DNA of 9,101 nt, from assembly GCA_947587565.1 (NCBI GenBank), contig CANPYA010000051.1, positions 1 through 9,101 on the forward strand. The letters are read 5' to 3'. The position numbers and the translations under genes are program-made. This DNA is from an uncultured Bacilli bacterium (GTDB lineage Bacteria; Bacillota_I; Bacilli_A; RF39; UBA660). Each line of letters opens with the position of its first letter. Positions within the stretch are counted from its first letter, which is position 1. Under the pieces are notes generated by a model that was not told the origin of the DNA, ran no database searches, and saw only the letters and a list, made by a program, of their open reading frames with translations. Shown here one piece after another: positions 1 through 5,620 of the stretch.

Positions 1-110
1 ACTTCGGCCCCTTTTAAATAATAGATACCATCTTGAATATTAATAACTTTAAAAACTGTATCATTATTATAACTTTTTCTAGTTACAAAATCCCCTTTAT
101 TAATTTCCAA
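1..110 (-). CDS. yabG: YabG-like sporulation-specific protease, N-terminal fragment (runs off the left edge)
   Basis: Thirty-six codons are visible, from a TTG start at 110-108 to the window edge. The N-terminal stretch KGDFVTRKSYNNDTVFKVI followed by YYLKGAE closely resembles, from memory, the start of Bacillus YabG (GDMVARKSYQMDVLFRI), including the spacing. YabG is a cysteine protease made in the mother cell late in sporulation; it processes spore-coat proteins and helps cross-link the coat. The catalytic part lies outside the window. The TTG start is chosen because GGTGAT sits four bases upstream (115-120), the same arrangement seen at several other starts here. The gene lies 78 bases downstream of the anti-sigma-like gene on the same strand, with no convincing terminator between. 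The match rests on about 30 residues recalled from the family; a KOW/SH3-like N-terminus of another protein is the main alternative. Confidence 0.72.
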   Translation of the reverse strand, partial: MEINKGDFVTRKSYNNDTVFKVINIQDGIYYLKGAE

Positions 111-114
111 AAAT

Positions 115-120
115 ATCACC
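115..120 (-). promoter_or_regulatory. Ribosome binding site (GGTGAT) supporting a TTG start
   Basis: Read on the minus strand, GGTGAT is followed by four bases and then TTG. The same GGTGA(T/G) plus four or five bases spacing occurs before the sigma-factor, prfA, zinc-ribbon and PBP genes, so it supports the TTG initiation codon of the edge gene. Confidence 0.65.
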
Positions 121-188
121 ACTAAATTTTATGAAAATAAAATGTCTAATATTCTTAAAAATACTCTTGGTAACAAACGTTACTTTTG

Positions 189-998
189 TTATTCAGTTGT
201 AAAAGAATCTAAAAATTCATATAAATCTTTTTCATACATTGGTACATAATTAGGGTCTGAATAGCTTTTAACTTCATAGCAATCATCTGGCCACACAATT
301 TCAAAACGAATACTATAAATAACATTATTATAAGAAAACATTACACGAACTGGTAAACCTCCTTTTATAGTTGTATGCTTTCTAATAAACGCTACTGTAT
401 TTAAATTTTTAATATAATATTCTTCATATCCTTCTCTATCGCCAAAAAAATCTCCAGTATATTTATCATCAGTGTAATTAGTTCTAATACTAATTCCATA
501 CCAATTTTTGGCTATATTTCTTAAACTTTTATCACTATTTACTAAATTAAAATGGGCTTGAGCAATTTTATTATTACTAATTTCATAGTCAGATAACTTA
601 TAAAGATCACTATCAAAATATTTGTCATATAATTTATTTTTTAAAAATTTTAATTGTAATTTATCTTCTATTTCATTTAAAGTATAATAATTATTTTCAC
701 CAAATAAATTACAGTCATAATCAGTATTTATCCGATCATTAAATTCAATGTGTAATCCTTTATCATCTTGTTCTACTTCAAAATTTTTAGTAGCATTCCA
801 ATAATTATTGATTGCAGTTCCTGCACTTACTCCAATTACAGATATTACAATTAATATTAGTCCAATATAAGCATATCTTATTTTAAATATTCCTTTTACT
901 TTATTACTACCTTCCATTTTATTTATTATGGCATTATAATTTTTCTCTTTATTAAAATCTCTTTCCATTATTTTTTTTAATTCATTTTTATTTGACAT
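189..998 (-). CDS. Single-pass membrane protein, probable anti-sigma factor for the ECF sigma gene
   Basis: The protein is 269 aa. It has a charged cytoplasmic N-terminus of about 40 residues (MSNKNELKKIMERDF), one transmembrane helix at about 42-62 (YIGLILIVISVIGVSAG), and an extracellular part of about 205 residues with only two cysteines (about 96 and 240), which could form a disulfide. Position after an ECF sigma gene, overlap with it and topology all fit an anti-sigma factor that holds the sigma at the membrane and senses an envelope signal outside. No ZAS zinc motif (HxxxCxxC) is present, so it is not of that class. An ATG nine bases upstream (1005-1007) is in frame, but it directly abuts the GAGGAGG ribosome binding site. 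The ATG at 996-998, nine bases from GGAGG, is therefore preferred. I do not recognise the ectodomain family. The anti-sigma role is inferred from context and topology. Confidence 0.72.
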   Translation of the reverse strand: MSNKNELKKIMERDFNKEKNYNAIINKMEGSNKVKGIFKIRYAYIGLILIVISVIGVSAGTAINNYWNATKNFEVEQDDKGLHIEFNDRINTDYDCNLFGENNYYTLNEIEDKLQLKFLKNKLYDKYFDSDLYKLSDYEISNNKIAQAHFNLVNSDKSLRNIAKNWYGISIRTNYTDDKYTGDFFGDREGYEEYYIKNLNTVAFIRKHTTIKGGLPVRVMFSYNNVIYSIRFEIVWPDDCYEVKSYSDPNYVPMYEKDLYEFLDSFTTE

Positions 999-1542
999 TT
1001 TTGTCATCCTCCTCTTTCATTTTTAAGTTTAATTTTTTTATAGTTCTATAAATAGAATTTTTAATATATGATTCACTTACATTTAAAACTTTTGCTATTT
1101 CTTTAATAGTCATATCAAGTTCATAATATAGATAGAATATCTTTGGAATATTTTGATTCTTTTCTTGTTTTAAATAATTCCACATTACACTAAAATCTTC
1201 TTTTTTTATAACATACTTTTCAATATCGATGGCATCTTTAATATTATCTACTAATTCTAAGTTATCAGTAGTTTTATTAAAAATTGATAATTCTTTTAAT
1301 CTTGTAATCAAAGTATAATGTTTTTTTATCTTATTAAGAGCAATACCAATTAAATAACTTTTTATTTTACTTTCTTCAATATCTAAATTATTTATTTTCT
1401 TCCAAAATTCTAAATATGTTTCTTGCAATATATCATCTGCATCATTAACATTATGACATTTGATAATAATATAATTTAAAATATCATAATAAGTATCATC
1501 ATATACTTTATTAAACTTATCTAGGCTTTCCTGACTAGTCAT
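988..1542 (-). CDS. RNA polymerase sigma factor, sigma-70 family, ECF (group 4) type
   Basis: The protein is 184 aa, the usual size of an ECF sigma. Region 2 covers about 8-78, including the region 2.2 motif DADDILQETYLEFWKKI at 34-50. A linker of about 35 residues follows, then region 4 at about 115-172 with a helix-turn-helix (MTIKEIAKVLNVSESYIKNS) around 144-163 that would read the -35 element. There is no region 1 or 3, as expected. The ATG start is supported by AGGTGA at 1548-1553. The gene comes first in a two-gene unit with the overlapping membrane protein. A TGAAAC -35-like element lies just upstream, so it may be autoregulated. Family membership is clear. The subgroup and regulon cannot be told from the sequence. 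Confidence 0.93.
   Translation of the reverse strand: MTSQESLDKFNKVYDDTYYDILNYIIIKCHNVNDADDILQETYLEFWKKINNLDIEESKIKSYLIGIALNKIKKHYTLITRLKELSIFNKTTDNLELVDNIKDAIDIEKYVIKKEDFSVMWNYLKQEKNQNIPKIFYLYYELDMTIKEIAKVLNVSESYIKNSIYRTIKKLNLKMKEEDDKNVK
1008..1014 (-). promoter_or_regulatory. Ribosome binding site GAGGAGG that decides the anti-sigma start
   Basis: GAGGAGG on the minus strand sits inside the 3' end of the sigma-factor gene. It leaves no spacer before the first in-frame ATG (1007) but nine bases before the second (998). The second ATG is therefore the likely start, and the overlap suggests translational coupling of sigma and anti-sigma. Confidence 0.75.
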
Positions 1543-1563
1543 TTATATCACCTACACTATATA

Positions 1564-1590
1564 ATCCCAAAAAGTTATTAAAAAGTTTCA
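1564..1590 (-). promoter_or_regulatory. Candidate ECF-type promoter of the sigma/anti-sigma unit
   Basis: Minus-strand TGAAAC (1585-1590) followed by a T-rich stretch resembles the conserved -35 element of ECF sigma promoters in Bacillota. About 16 bases downstream is GGGATT (1563-1568), a weak and unusual -10. It sits about 22 bases before the start codon, giving a short leader like other promoters in this window. A vegetative TATAGT at 1556-1561 lies too close to the ribosome binding site to be useful. Autoregulation is inferred. Confidence 0.35.
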
Positions 1591-1654
1591 AATTTAATAT
1601 ATTTTTAAATTAATTTTTACACAAAATAATATAAATATCAAGATAACATCAATT

Positions 1655-1687
1655 AAAAAAAAGCATTAATCAAATTGACTAATACTT
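1655..1687 (-). terminator. Rho-independent terminator after prmC
   Basis: On the minus strand a 12-base-pair stem (1676-1687 with 1661-1672, two G-U pairs) closes a three-base ATT loop and runs into a tract of eight T (1655-1662). It begins four bases after the prmC stop codon and separates the prfA operon from the ECF sigma unit. Confidence 0.88.
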
Positions 1688-1690
1688 CAT

Positions 1691-2410
1691 TTATAATTCT
1701 CTATTACTTATAAATACATATCTTTCAAAATTATTATAATCATATTCTAATTTAAAATAAGTATCCTTTAAATTTTTTTGAACTAACTCTTTTATTAAAG
1801 CACCTTCATTATTACCAATTTCAAAAGCAATTAAATAATCATCTTTTAAATTATTCTTTAATTTTTCTAAAATAATACGATAGAAGTAAATTCCATTTTC
1901 AGAAGCAAATATAGCATTTTGTGGTTCATATTTAGTTTTTTTATCTACTTTATCATTGAAAGGCACATAAGGAGGATTACTAATAATTAAATCATATTTT
2001 TTGTTACTTTGATAATTATTAATATCACATTCCATAAAATTAATTTCTACATTATTTAACTTAGCATTTTTTTTGGCTACTTCTAGGGCGTTTTTACTTA
2101 TGTCTATAGCATCAATATTACAAGAAATGTTCTTAGAAAGAGCAATACTTATACAACCACTGCCAGTACCTATTTCTAAAATATCGGGATTGTTAATATT
2201 TAACTTTTTTAAATAATTTAAAGTTTTTTCAACTAAATATTCAGTTTCAAAGCGAGGTATTAAAACACTTTCATTAACATTAATTATAGTATTATAAAAT
2301 TCAACATTACCAATTAAATATTGAACTGGATAACCTGTATGTAATTTTTTTAATGCTTCACTTTGTTTATCTTTACTAACATATTTTTGAATTAATTCTT
2401 CATCAGTCAT
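1691..2410 (-). CDS. prmC: Peptide chain release factor N5-glutamine methyltransferase PrmC
   Basis: This enzyme uses S-adenosylmethionine to methylate the glutamine of the GGQ motif in release factors, which improves peptide release. It is cytoplasmic. Visible motifs are GYPVQYLIG (26-34), PRFETE (52-57), the SAM-binding loop EIGTGSG (79-85) and the catalytic NPPY (145-148). At 239 aa it is shorter than the roughly 275-290 aa usual for E. coli and Bacillus PrmC. The loss is at the N-terminus, where the helical release-factor-binding domain is reduced to about 25 residues, while the methyltransferase domain is complete. It overlaps the zinc-ribbon gene by eight bases and shares a transcript with prfA, which encodes its substrate. 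An AGGA about ten bases upstream, inside the preceding gene, supports the ATG. Identity is secure. Confidence 0.95.
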   Translation of the reverse strand: MTDEELIQKYVSKDKQSEALKKLHTGYPVQYLIGNVEFYNTIINVNESVLIPRFETEYLVEKTLNYLKKLNINNPDILEIGTGSGCISIALSKNISCNIDAIDISKNALEVAKKNAKLNNVEINFMECDINNYQSNKKYDLIISNPPYVPFNDKVDKKTKYEPQNAIFASENGIYFYRIILEKLKNNLKDDYLIAFEIGNNEGALIKELVQKNLKDTYFKLEYDYNNFERYVFISNREL

Positions 2411-2645
2411 TTTTTCTTCTTCCTAAAATTAGTTTACAAACATTTGCCTCTTCTTCTTTATCCGCGTTATAATTATATAAAAATTTTGAAACATCTCTTA
2501 CTTCATAATGTTTAGTAACTTTTAAACATTTATAACAATATAAATCTTTAATATGCCCAACGGGTCGATCACTACCAACTTTTCTTTGAATTGTTACGAT
2601 ATTGCCACATTTTAAACAAACTAAATCGGAAGGATTAAACTTCAA
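2403..2645 (-). CDS. Small zinc-ribbon protein of unknown function, embedded between prfA and prmC
   Basis: The protein is about 80 aa and basic. It has two cysteine pairs, CLKC near the N-terminus (about residues 10-13) and CYKC about 25 residues later, forming a likely four-cysteine zinc ribbon. An acidic linker (DKEEE) and a short basic tail (GRRKND) follow. Two start sites are possible: GTG at 2652-2654 with no ribosome binding site, or TTG at 2643-2645 with GGTGAG four bases upstream. The TTG is preferred because this spacing recurs at other starts here. It overlaps prfA by 11 bases and prmC by 8, so the three are probably translationally coupled. It ends in TGA, evidence for the standard code. 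It is not ribosomal protein L31, which lies near prfA in Bacillus: the L31 motif around its cysteines (CSECHPFYTG) is absent. A role in translation or release-factor maturation is only suggested by location. Confidence 0.82.
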   Translation of the reverse strand: MKFNPSDLVCLKCGNIVTIQRKVGSDRPVGHIKDLYCYKCLKVTKHYEVRDVSKFLYNYNADKEEEANVCKLILGRRKND

Positions 2646-3702
2646 AATTCTCACCAGCTAACTTAAGACGCATATCTTCGGTTATTAAGGCTTCAATAAT
2701 TGGATCTAGATGACCATCCATTACCCGGTCAAGTTCCATAACTGAGAAATTAATGCGGTGATCCGTAACTCTATTTTGGGGATAATTATAAGTTCTGATT
2801 TTTTCTGAACGATCACCTGTACCAATTTTAGTTTTTCTTTCGGCACCAAGTTCTTGTTCTTGTTTTTGTTTCATGTCATCATGTAGTTTAATACGTAGTA
2901 AACGCATGGCATTTTCTTTATTTTTAAGTTGACTTCTTTCGGTTTGGCAACCAACTACTACACCAGTTGGAATATGCGTAATTCTAACTGCTGAATTTGA
3001 AGTATTAACTGATTGACCACCAGCTCCACTAGAATGGAAAACATCAATTTTTAAGTCACTTTCTTTAATTTCAATTTCAGCATCTTCAACTTCAGGCATT
3101 ACTAAAACCGTCGCTGTTGATGTATGAACTCTACCTTGGGTTTCCGTAACGGGTACTCTTTGAACACGATGCGAACCACTTTCATATTTTAATTTGGAAT
3201 AAACATTGTTACCTTTTATCATACATTCTATTTGCGAAAATCCACCTGAAGTACCTTCAATTGCGTTCAATACTTCAATTTTCCAACCATTTTCTTCCGC
3301 ATAATAAGAATACATTCTAAATAAATCACCCGCAAAGATATTGGCTTCATCACCACCAGCGGCTCCTCTTATTTCCATAATGACATTTTTACCATCATTT
3401 TCATCTTTAGGTACTAATAAAACTTCTAATTCCTTGCGAATACTTTCTAATTTAGTACTTAGTGTTTCTATTTCACTTACGGCCATCTCTTTAAATTCTG
3501 GGTCATCTAAAAGAATTTTATCATCTTCCAAAGCTTTTTCAGTTTCTTTATATTCATTATATTTATTAACTATTTCTTCTAAATCACTTTGTTCTTTAGA
3601 TAAAGTTTTTAATTTATTATAGTCATTTAATACTTCGGGCTTTGTAAGTTCAATTTTTAATTCTTCATATTTTTGTAAAATATTATCTAATCTTTCAAAC
3701 AT
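2635..3702 (-). CDS. prfA: Peptide chain release factor 1 (RF1)
   Basis: RF1 recognises UAA and UAG stop codons on the ribosome and triggers hydrolysis of peptidyl-tRNA. The 355-aa protein has normal length. It begins with a coiled-coil domain (about 1-95), and the codon-recognition domain carries the RF1-type tripeptide PVT (184-186, in RVPVTETQGRVHTS), not the RF2-type SPF. The catalytic GGQ is at 228-230 within HSSGAGGQSVNTSNSAVR. A basic C-terminal region follows. It is the first gene of a tight operon with the zinc-ribbon gene and prmC, whose product methylates this GGQ. AGGTGAT five bases before the ATG and an extended -10 promoter upstream fix the start. Nothing looks damaged. Confidence 0.98.
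   Translation of the reverse strand: MFERLDNILQKYEELKIELTKPEVLNDYNKLKTLSKEQSDLEEIVNKYNEYKETEKALEDDKILLDDPEFKEMAVSEIETLSTKLESIRKELEVLLVPKDENDGKNVIMEIRGAAGGDEANIFAGDLFRMYSYYAEENGWKIEVLNAIEGTSGGFSQIECMIKGNNVYSKLKYESGSHRVQRVPVTETQGRVHTSTATVLVMPEVEDAEIEIKESDLKIDVFHSSGAGGQSVNTSNSAVRITHIPTGVVVGCQTERSQLKNKENAMRLLRIKLHDDMKQKQEQELGAERKTKIGTGDRSEKIRTYNYPQNRVTDHRINFSVMELDRVMDGHLDPIIEALITEDMRLKLAGENFEV
2650..2655 (-). promoter_or_regulatory. Ribosome binding site (GGTGAG) supporting TTG start of the zinc-ribbon gene
   Basis: GGTGAG lies inside the last codons of prfA, four bases before TTG 2643-2645. The alternative GTG start is part of this very motif and has no separate Shine-Dalgarno sequence. Confidence 0.55.
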
Positions 3703-3726
3703 TTTTAATCACCTGTTTCTTCCAAG

Positions 3727-3755
3727 ATTATATCATTTAAAATTAATTACTGCAA
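3727..3755 (-). promoter_or_regulatory. Housekeeping promoter of the prfA-zinc ribbon-prmC operon
   Basis: On the minus strand, TTGCAG (3750-3755), a 17-base spacer and a perfect TATAAT (3727-3732) are preceded by TG one base upstream of the -10, making an extended -10 element. The predicted RNA start is near 3720, which leaves a leader of about 18 bases. It lies between the cation-transporter stop and the prfA start, so prfA need not depend on read-through. Confidence 0.7.
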
Positions 3756-3765
3756 TAAAAGAGCC

Positions 3766-4644
3766 TTATTTCTTTGGGACAACACGAATATTACAATGCT
3801 TAATTAACTCATATTTTTGTTCAATTTTATCATGAATTTTATTAACTATTTTATTGGCGTTATTTAAAGTTATTTTACCATCTAAAGCAATTTCCATATC
3901 AATATAAATCCTGCTACCAAACATTCTTGATTTAAATTCGTTTATATCAATATTCTTTTGAATTTCCATAATTGTTTTAATAATTTCATCATTTACACTG
4001 TCATCACATGCAGTATCTACTAGTTCGGTTACGGCATTTATAAATATTTCGATTGCCGTTTTAATAATTAAAATACAAATTAAAAGACTACAAATAGGAT
4101 CTAATATAGGAAAACCTAAGCGAGAGGCAAATATACCAATGAAGGCTCCAATACTAGATAAAGCATCACTCCGATGGTGCCAAGCATCAGCTTCCATAGA
4201 GGATGAAGAAATCTTTTTGGCTGTTTGCATAGTATAATGAAACATAATTTCTTTTACGACTATAGAAACAATGGCCGCAAGTAAAGCTAGACCTCCCGGA
4301 ATAACTAGGGTTTTATCAAGACCTTTAATAATGTTTTCGACTCCAACATAACCAATACCGATACCGGTAACCAGTAAGAAGAAAGATAAAACTACGGCAA
4401 AAGCTGATTCAATTTTTTCATGCCCATAAGGATGCTTGCTATCGGCTTCCTGTCCCGCTAAAACTAAACCAAAAATAACAGCGATGGTAGTAATAACATC
4501 GGATAAAGAATGCACCGCATCAGAAACCATCGCATTACTATGAGAAATAAGGCCACAGACAAGTTTAAAGACAAACAAAAAGAAATTAATAACAACTGTT
4601 ATTATGGAAACTCTTACACCTACATTACTCATTAATTTGCGCAT
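3766..4644 (-). CDS. Cation diffusion facilitator (CDF) family divalent metal efflux transporter
   Basis: The 292-aa protein has about six membrane helices in the first 205 residues and a cytoplasmic C-terminal ferredoxin-like domain (about 207-290). It exports divalent metal ions (Zn, Mn, Fe or Co) in exchange for protons as a homodimer. The metal site is visible as SDAVHSLSD (H45 and D49) in helix 2 and ADAWHHRSD (H156 and D160) in helix 5. The loop HPYGHEKIE (71-79) is typical of the FieF/MMT1-like branch. A 2-His/2-Asp site is common in zinc exporters, but the substrate cannot be fixed from this. GGGAGTGA at 4651-4658 supports the ATG at 4644; a second in-frame ATG four codons in is less well placed. 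It stands alone between rpoE and prfA, with a hairpin in the upstream gap. Confidence 0.94.
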   Translation of the reverse strand: MRKLMSNVGVRVSIITVVINFFLFVFKLVCGLISHSNAMVSDAVHSLSDVITTIAVIFGLVLAGQEADSKHPYGHEKIESAFAVVLSFFLLVTGIGIGYVGVENIIKGLDKTLVIPGGLALLAAIVSIVVKEIMFHYTMQTAKKISSSSMEADAWHHRSDALSSIGAFIGIFASRLGFPILDPICSLLICILIIKTAIEIFINAVTELVDTACDDSVNDEIIKTIMEIQKNIDINEFKSRMFGSRIYIDMEIALDGKITLNNANKIVNKIHDKIEQKYELIKHCNIRVVPKK

Positions 4645-4665
4645 AAATAATCACTCCCAAGTCAC

Positions 4666-4690
4666 AAAAAGTGAAACATTACTGCTTCAC
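4666..4690 (-). terminator. Hairpin with T-tract between rpoE and the CDF gene: terminator or leader attenuator
   Basis: On the minus strand GTGAAG (4685-4690) pairs with TTTCAC (4671-4676) around an eight-base loop, followed by five T (4666-4670). It could be the rpoE terminator, about 50 bases after that stop codon. A possible promoter for the CDF gene lies between rpoE and the hairpin, so it might instead form in the CDF leader or act as a dyad operator. The stem is short and the T-tract modest. Confidence 0.55.
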
Positions 4691-4701
4691 ACTTTATATA
4701 T

Positions 4702-4731
4702 AATATATGTTTTATTTTTAAGATTTGCTAA
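4702..4731 (-). promoter_or_regulatory. Weak candidate promoter of the CDF gene
   Basis: Minus-strand TTAGCA (4726-4731), an 18-base spacer and TATATT (4702-4707) match four and five of six consensus positions. The area is very AT-rich, so chance matches are likely. If real, the transcript would start near 4695, just before the hairpin at 4671-4690. Confidence 0.35.
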
Positions 4732-4740
4732 TATATCTAC

Positions 4741-5187
4741 CTAACTAATTTCTTCTTCTTCATCAATAATGACTAAATCTTTTAAATCATCATCATCGTC
4801 ATCATCATTATCTAAATCATTATCATAGAAAATATCTTCATCATCTTCTTCAGTATCCATATCTTCCATATCTTCATCATCATTTTCTAACTCTTCACTA
4901 GATGTCTCTTCTTCATCATCTTCGACAATAATTTCTTGTTTATGTTTAATAGCTAAATCCCAATAACCATTTTCTAATAAAACAAATTTTTTATTAATAG
5001 ATAATAATTCAAAGAAGTCTGTAATATGATCCATAACAGCTTCTTCATCTAAATCTAAAGCTTTACTTACACTTTTAAATAAATCTAATAATTTCATTTT
5101 CTTGCCATTTTTTTCTAATATTAAATAGGCAATTTCATCATAACCCATACTTTGTAATTCTTCTTTTGGTATATCTTTTAAATTCAT
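4741..5187 (-). CDS. rpoE: DNA-directed RNA polymerase delta subunit
   Basis: RpoE (delta) is an accessory RNA polymerase subunit of Bacillota that helps release and recycle polymerase and sharpens promoter selectivity. The 148-aa protein has a winged-helix HARE-HTH domain (about 13-78, including GYDEIAYLILEKNGKKMKLLDL and ENGYWDLA) and then a highly acidic, disordered tail (about 88-148, almost all D and E), exactly the family layout. An upstream in-frame ATG at 5202 would add MRRIS, but it lies within the ribosome binding site itself (GAGGAGA, 5194-5200). The ATG at 5187 is therefore preferred. It is 49 bases downstream of a small hypothetical gene on the same strand. It ends in TAG. Confidence 0.95.
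   Translation of the reverse strand: MNLKDIPKEELQSMGYDEIAYLILEKNGKKMKLLDLFKSVSKALDLDEEAVMDHITDFFELLSINKKFVLLENGYWDLAIKHKQEIIVEDDEEETSSEELENDDEDMEDMDTEEDDEDIFYDNDLDNDDDDDDDLKDLVIIDEEEEIS
4787..4809. repeat. Short ATC/GAT trinucleotide repeat encoding the Asp run of RpoE
   Basis: An almost perfect tcatcatcatcg-type trinucleotide tract encodes consecutive Asp residues in the acidic tail of the delta subunit. Such tracts can change length by slippage in steps of one codon without breaking the frame. The repeat is a by-product of the acidic tail and needs no separate function. Confidence 0.6.
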
Positions 5188-5193
5188 ACTAAT

Positions 5194-5200
5194 TCTCCTC
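5194..5200 (-). promoter_or_regulatory. Ribosome binding site (GAGGAGA) that decides the rpoE start
   Basis: GAGGAGA lies six bases upstream of ATG 5185-5187. The earlier in-frame ATG at 5200-5202 overlaps this motif and has no separate Shine-Dalgarno, so translation most likely starts at 5187. Confidence 0.7.
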
Positions 5201-5209
5201 ATCTTTCAC

Positions 5210-5215
5210 ATTATA
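5210..5215 (-). promoter_or_regulatory. Candidate -10 element upstream of rpoE
   Basis: A perfect TATAAT on the minus strand would give a transcript starting near 5203, about 16 bases before the rpoE ATG, matching leader lengths elsewhere in this window. No good -35 is seen 17 bases upstream (AGTAAT), so this may be a weak or extended -10-dependent promoter, or chance. Confidence 0.35.
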
Positions 5216-5236
5216 TGCAACACCTTAATATAATTA

Positions 5237-5572
5237 CTATAATATTTGTATTATAATTTCTTTTTCTTCATCATCAAGTTGATATTTAAGAATAATTTTA
5301 TCTTTATTTATTAAGGAACATTTAGTTAATTTTGCACTAAAATTATTATTCTTTTCTTTTAAAGTAATTTTAAATAACTTCGTCTTAACATTTACTTCCA
5401 TAAGATAATCATTATTCTCTCTTGTATATATCTTATTATTTAAATCAATTATATTTGTTGCATCTTTTTCTTTAAAAGTAATTACATTATTATTTATCTC
5501 ACACAATACATTTTCGTATTTTATAATATCCTCTTTATTATTTTTTAAACACCAATTTATTTTCTTTTTAAT
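5237..5572 (-). CDS. Small hypothetical protein upstream of rpoE; possible divergent YwiB/DUF1934-like protein; start codon uncertain
   Basis: The reading frame is open from TGA at 5582-5584 to TAG at 5237-5239. The only standard in-frame start is TTG at 5504-5506 (89 aa), and it has no ribosome binding site. A good Shine-Dalgarno, GAGGTG (5578-5583), sits five bases before an in-frame ATT (5570-5572), which would give 111 aa. A well-formed promoter ends about 18 bases before that ATT. The longer form is therefore listed, with a rare ATT start. The protein is soluble, Lys/Asn-rich and predicted mostly beta strand (for example YLMEVNVKTKLFKITLKEK), with two cysteines in the N-terminal part. 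Its place beside rpoE and its strand pattern recall the DUF1934 beta-barrel protein YwiB, which lies near argS/rpoE in some Bacilli, but the resemblance is weak. No function is assigned. Confidence 0.6.
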   Translation of the reverse strand: MKKKINWCLKNNKEDIIKYENVLCEINNNVITFKEKDATNIIDLNNKIYTRENNDYLMEVNVKTKLFKITLKEKNNNFSAKLTKCSLINKDKIILKYQLDDEEKEIIIQIL

Positions 5573-5577
5573 ACACC

Positions 5578-5583
5578 CACCTC
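5578..5583 (-). promoter_or_regulatory. Ribosome binding site (GAGGTG) pointing to a non-standard ATT start
   Basis: GAGGTG on the minus strand is followed by five bases and ATT (5570-5572), in frame with the small gene upstream of rpoE. In the other two frames the candidate starts nearby run into stop codons within a few codons. This motif therefore most plausibly serves the longer form of that gene. Confidence 0.5.
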
Positions 5584-5591
5584 ATTTGTCT

Positions 5592-5620
5592 TTAAAAATA
5601 TAACATAACACTTCTATAAT
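5592..5620 (+). promoter_or_regulatory. Candidate promoter of the penicillin-binding protein gene
   Basis: Plus-strand TTAAAA (5592-5597), a 17-base spacer and a perfect TATAAT (5615-5620) would start RNA near 5627, leaving a leader of about 44 bases. It overlaps the minus-strand promoter at 5597-5625 almost completely. The -35 is weak. Confidence 0.45.

Noticed and set aside
124..145. Sigma-K-type promoter for yabG (CATAAAAT at about 126-133)
   Set aside because: The -10-like string fits CATAnnnT, but no AC element lies 16-17 bases upstream (the nearest is about 10), so there is no real promoter match.
170..190. Inverted repeats after the anti-sigma stop codon (GTAAC/GTTAC and AACAAA/TTTGTT) as a terminator
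   Set aside because: The two foldings compete, stems are five to six base pairs, and no T-tract follows on the minus strand. It could be an operator or chance.
1556..1561. TATAGT as a housekeeping -10 for the ECF sigma gene
   Set aside because: RNA would start inside the ribosome binding site, and there is no -35 at the right distance.
2403..2654. Zinc-ribbon gene as ribosomal protein L31 (rpmE), which is near prfA in Bacillus
   Set aside because: It has CxxC pairs but not the L31 signature around them (CSECHPFYTG), and the rest of the sequence does not fit.
3341..3622. Open plus-strand frame of 93 codons, Ser/Leu-rich
   Set aside because: It lies wholly inside prfA on the opposite strand, has no ribosome binding site, and its Ser/Leu-rich composition is what the antisense of a Lys/Glu-rich coiled coil gives.
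3746..3772. AATAA/TTATT hairpin after the CDF gene as its terminator
   Set aside because: The stem is only five A-T pairs and no T-tract follows.
4741..4930. GAT/GAA-rich tract as a satellite repeat or CRISPR-like array
   Set aside because: It is the coding sequence of the acidic tail of RpoE, which is normal for this family; there is no repeat-spacer structure.
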